Shown piece after piece: positions 41,024 through 41,166 of a stretch of 41,166 nucleotides of DNA. This DNA is from an uncultured Caulobacterales bacterium (GTDB lineage Bacteria > Pseudomonadota > Alphaproteobacteria > Caulobacterales > Caulobacteraceae). The first letter of the stretch is position 1. Each line of letters begins with the position of its first letter. The notes beneath the pieces were generated by a model. That model was not told the origin of the DNA, searched no databases, and worked only from the letters and a program-made list of their open reading frames with translations. Location of the stretch: contig CAIUMD010000081.1 in the NCBI GenBank assembly GCA_903900155.1, positions 1-41,166 on the forward strand, written 5' to 3'. A program made the position numbers and the translations under genes.

Positions 41024-41166
41024 TCAGCCGGCGGTGCGGCGTGCGCCGAGGGCGCGGGCGATGGCGGTGAAGAGGGCGGCGATGCGTTGGGTCACCCAGC
41101 TGACGGGGTTCTCGCCGGGGCGGCGGCGGCTGGTGATCCAGGTGGCGAGGCAGACGGCGGTGAAGA
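41024..41166 (-). CDS. 3' end of an unidentified gene, cut by the window edge
   Basis: The minus strand reads an open frame from the edge to a TGA at 41026-41024. The visible C-terminus has a hydrophobic stretch (FTAVCLATWITS), a basic turn (RRRPGENP) and an amphipathic helix with SWVTQRIAALFTAIARAL. The start lies beyond position 41166. I do not recognise the family; a membrane protein tail is possible. Confidence 0.4.
   Translation of the reverse strand, partial: FTAVCLATWITSRRRPGENPVSWVTQRIAALFTAIARALGARRTAG

Overview
The window is GC-rich, densely coded chromosomal DNA from an alphaproteobacterium, most likely Caulobacter or a close relative. The signs are three large TonB-dependent receptors with Caulobacter-type signal and plug sequences, an EcfG-type general-stress sigma factor with its own kind of promoter, promoters close to the Caulobacter housekeeping consensus (including leaderless ones), and dispersed stop-adjacent palindromes. 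I see no phage genes, complete insertion sequence, CRISPR array, rRNA or tRNA. Species is inferred from style only.

Left part (1-16 kb), mostly on the minus strand. It holds an EcfG-type sigma factor behind an EcfG-type promoter (66-695), a secreted protein with three TonB-C-like repeats, two overlapping stand-alone receiver proteins, a GatB/YqeY protein, and two Tat-exported glycoside hydrolases (GH9 and GH43). Next come uvrC, a ParDE-type toxin-antitoxin pair, a 2OG-Fe(II) oxygenase, a lipoprotein, a DUF998 membrane protein and an M28 peptidase. A very short flagellar-rod-like protein, carA with a long structured leader, and a DUF1272 zinc-ribbon-like protein follow.

Middle (16-24 kb). A TonB-dependent receptor (16472-19408) has a palindrome and an operator-like site upstream and two tandem terminators downstream. 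A 52-residue membrane peptide follows. Then a minus-strand operon encodes an ABC ATPase, an FtsX-type permease and a TetR regulator, with a 24-bp palindrome at its promoter.

The most interesting region is 23.7-33.2 kb. A second TonB-dependent receptor, a RidA-family protein, a LysR regulator, a PLP-dependent cystathionine-lyase-like enzyme and a complete AapJQMP-type amino-acid ABC importer form one unit. A 45-bp sequence upstream of the receptor is repeated, without gaps and with 33 of 45 identities, between the LysR gene and the lyase-transporter operon. I infer one LysR-controlled regulon that takes up a sulfur-containing (or other beta-substituted) amino acid across both membranes, cleaves it, and uses RidA to clear the 2-aminoacrylate formed.

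Right part (33-41 kb). A VIT-type metal transporter and a P1B-type ATPase with an unusual membrane motif are followed by an orphan FlgC-like rod protein. A FecI-FecR-TonB receptor cell-surface signalling operon comes next, then the 3' end of an unidentified gene. Palindromic repeats sit against stop codons at several gene ends and may act in 3'-end formation.
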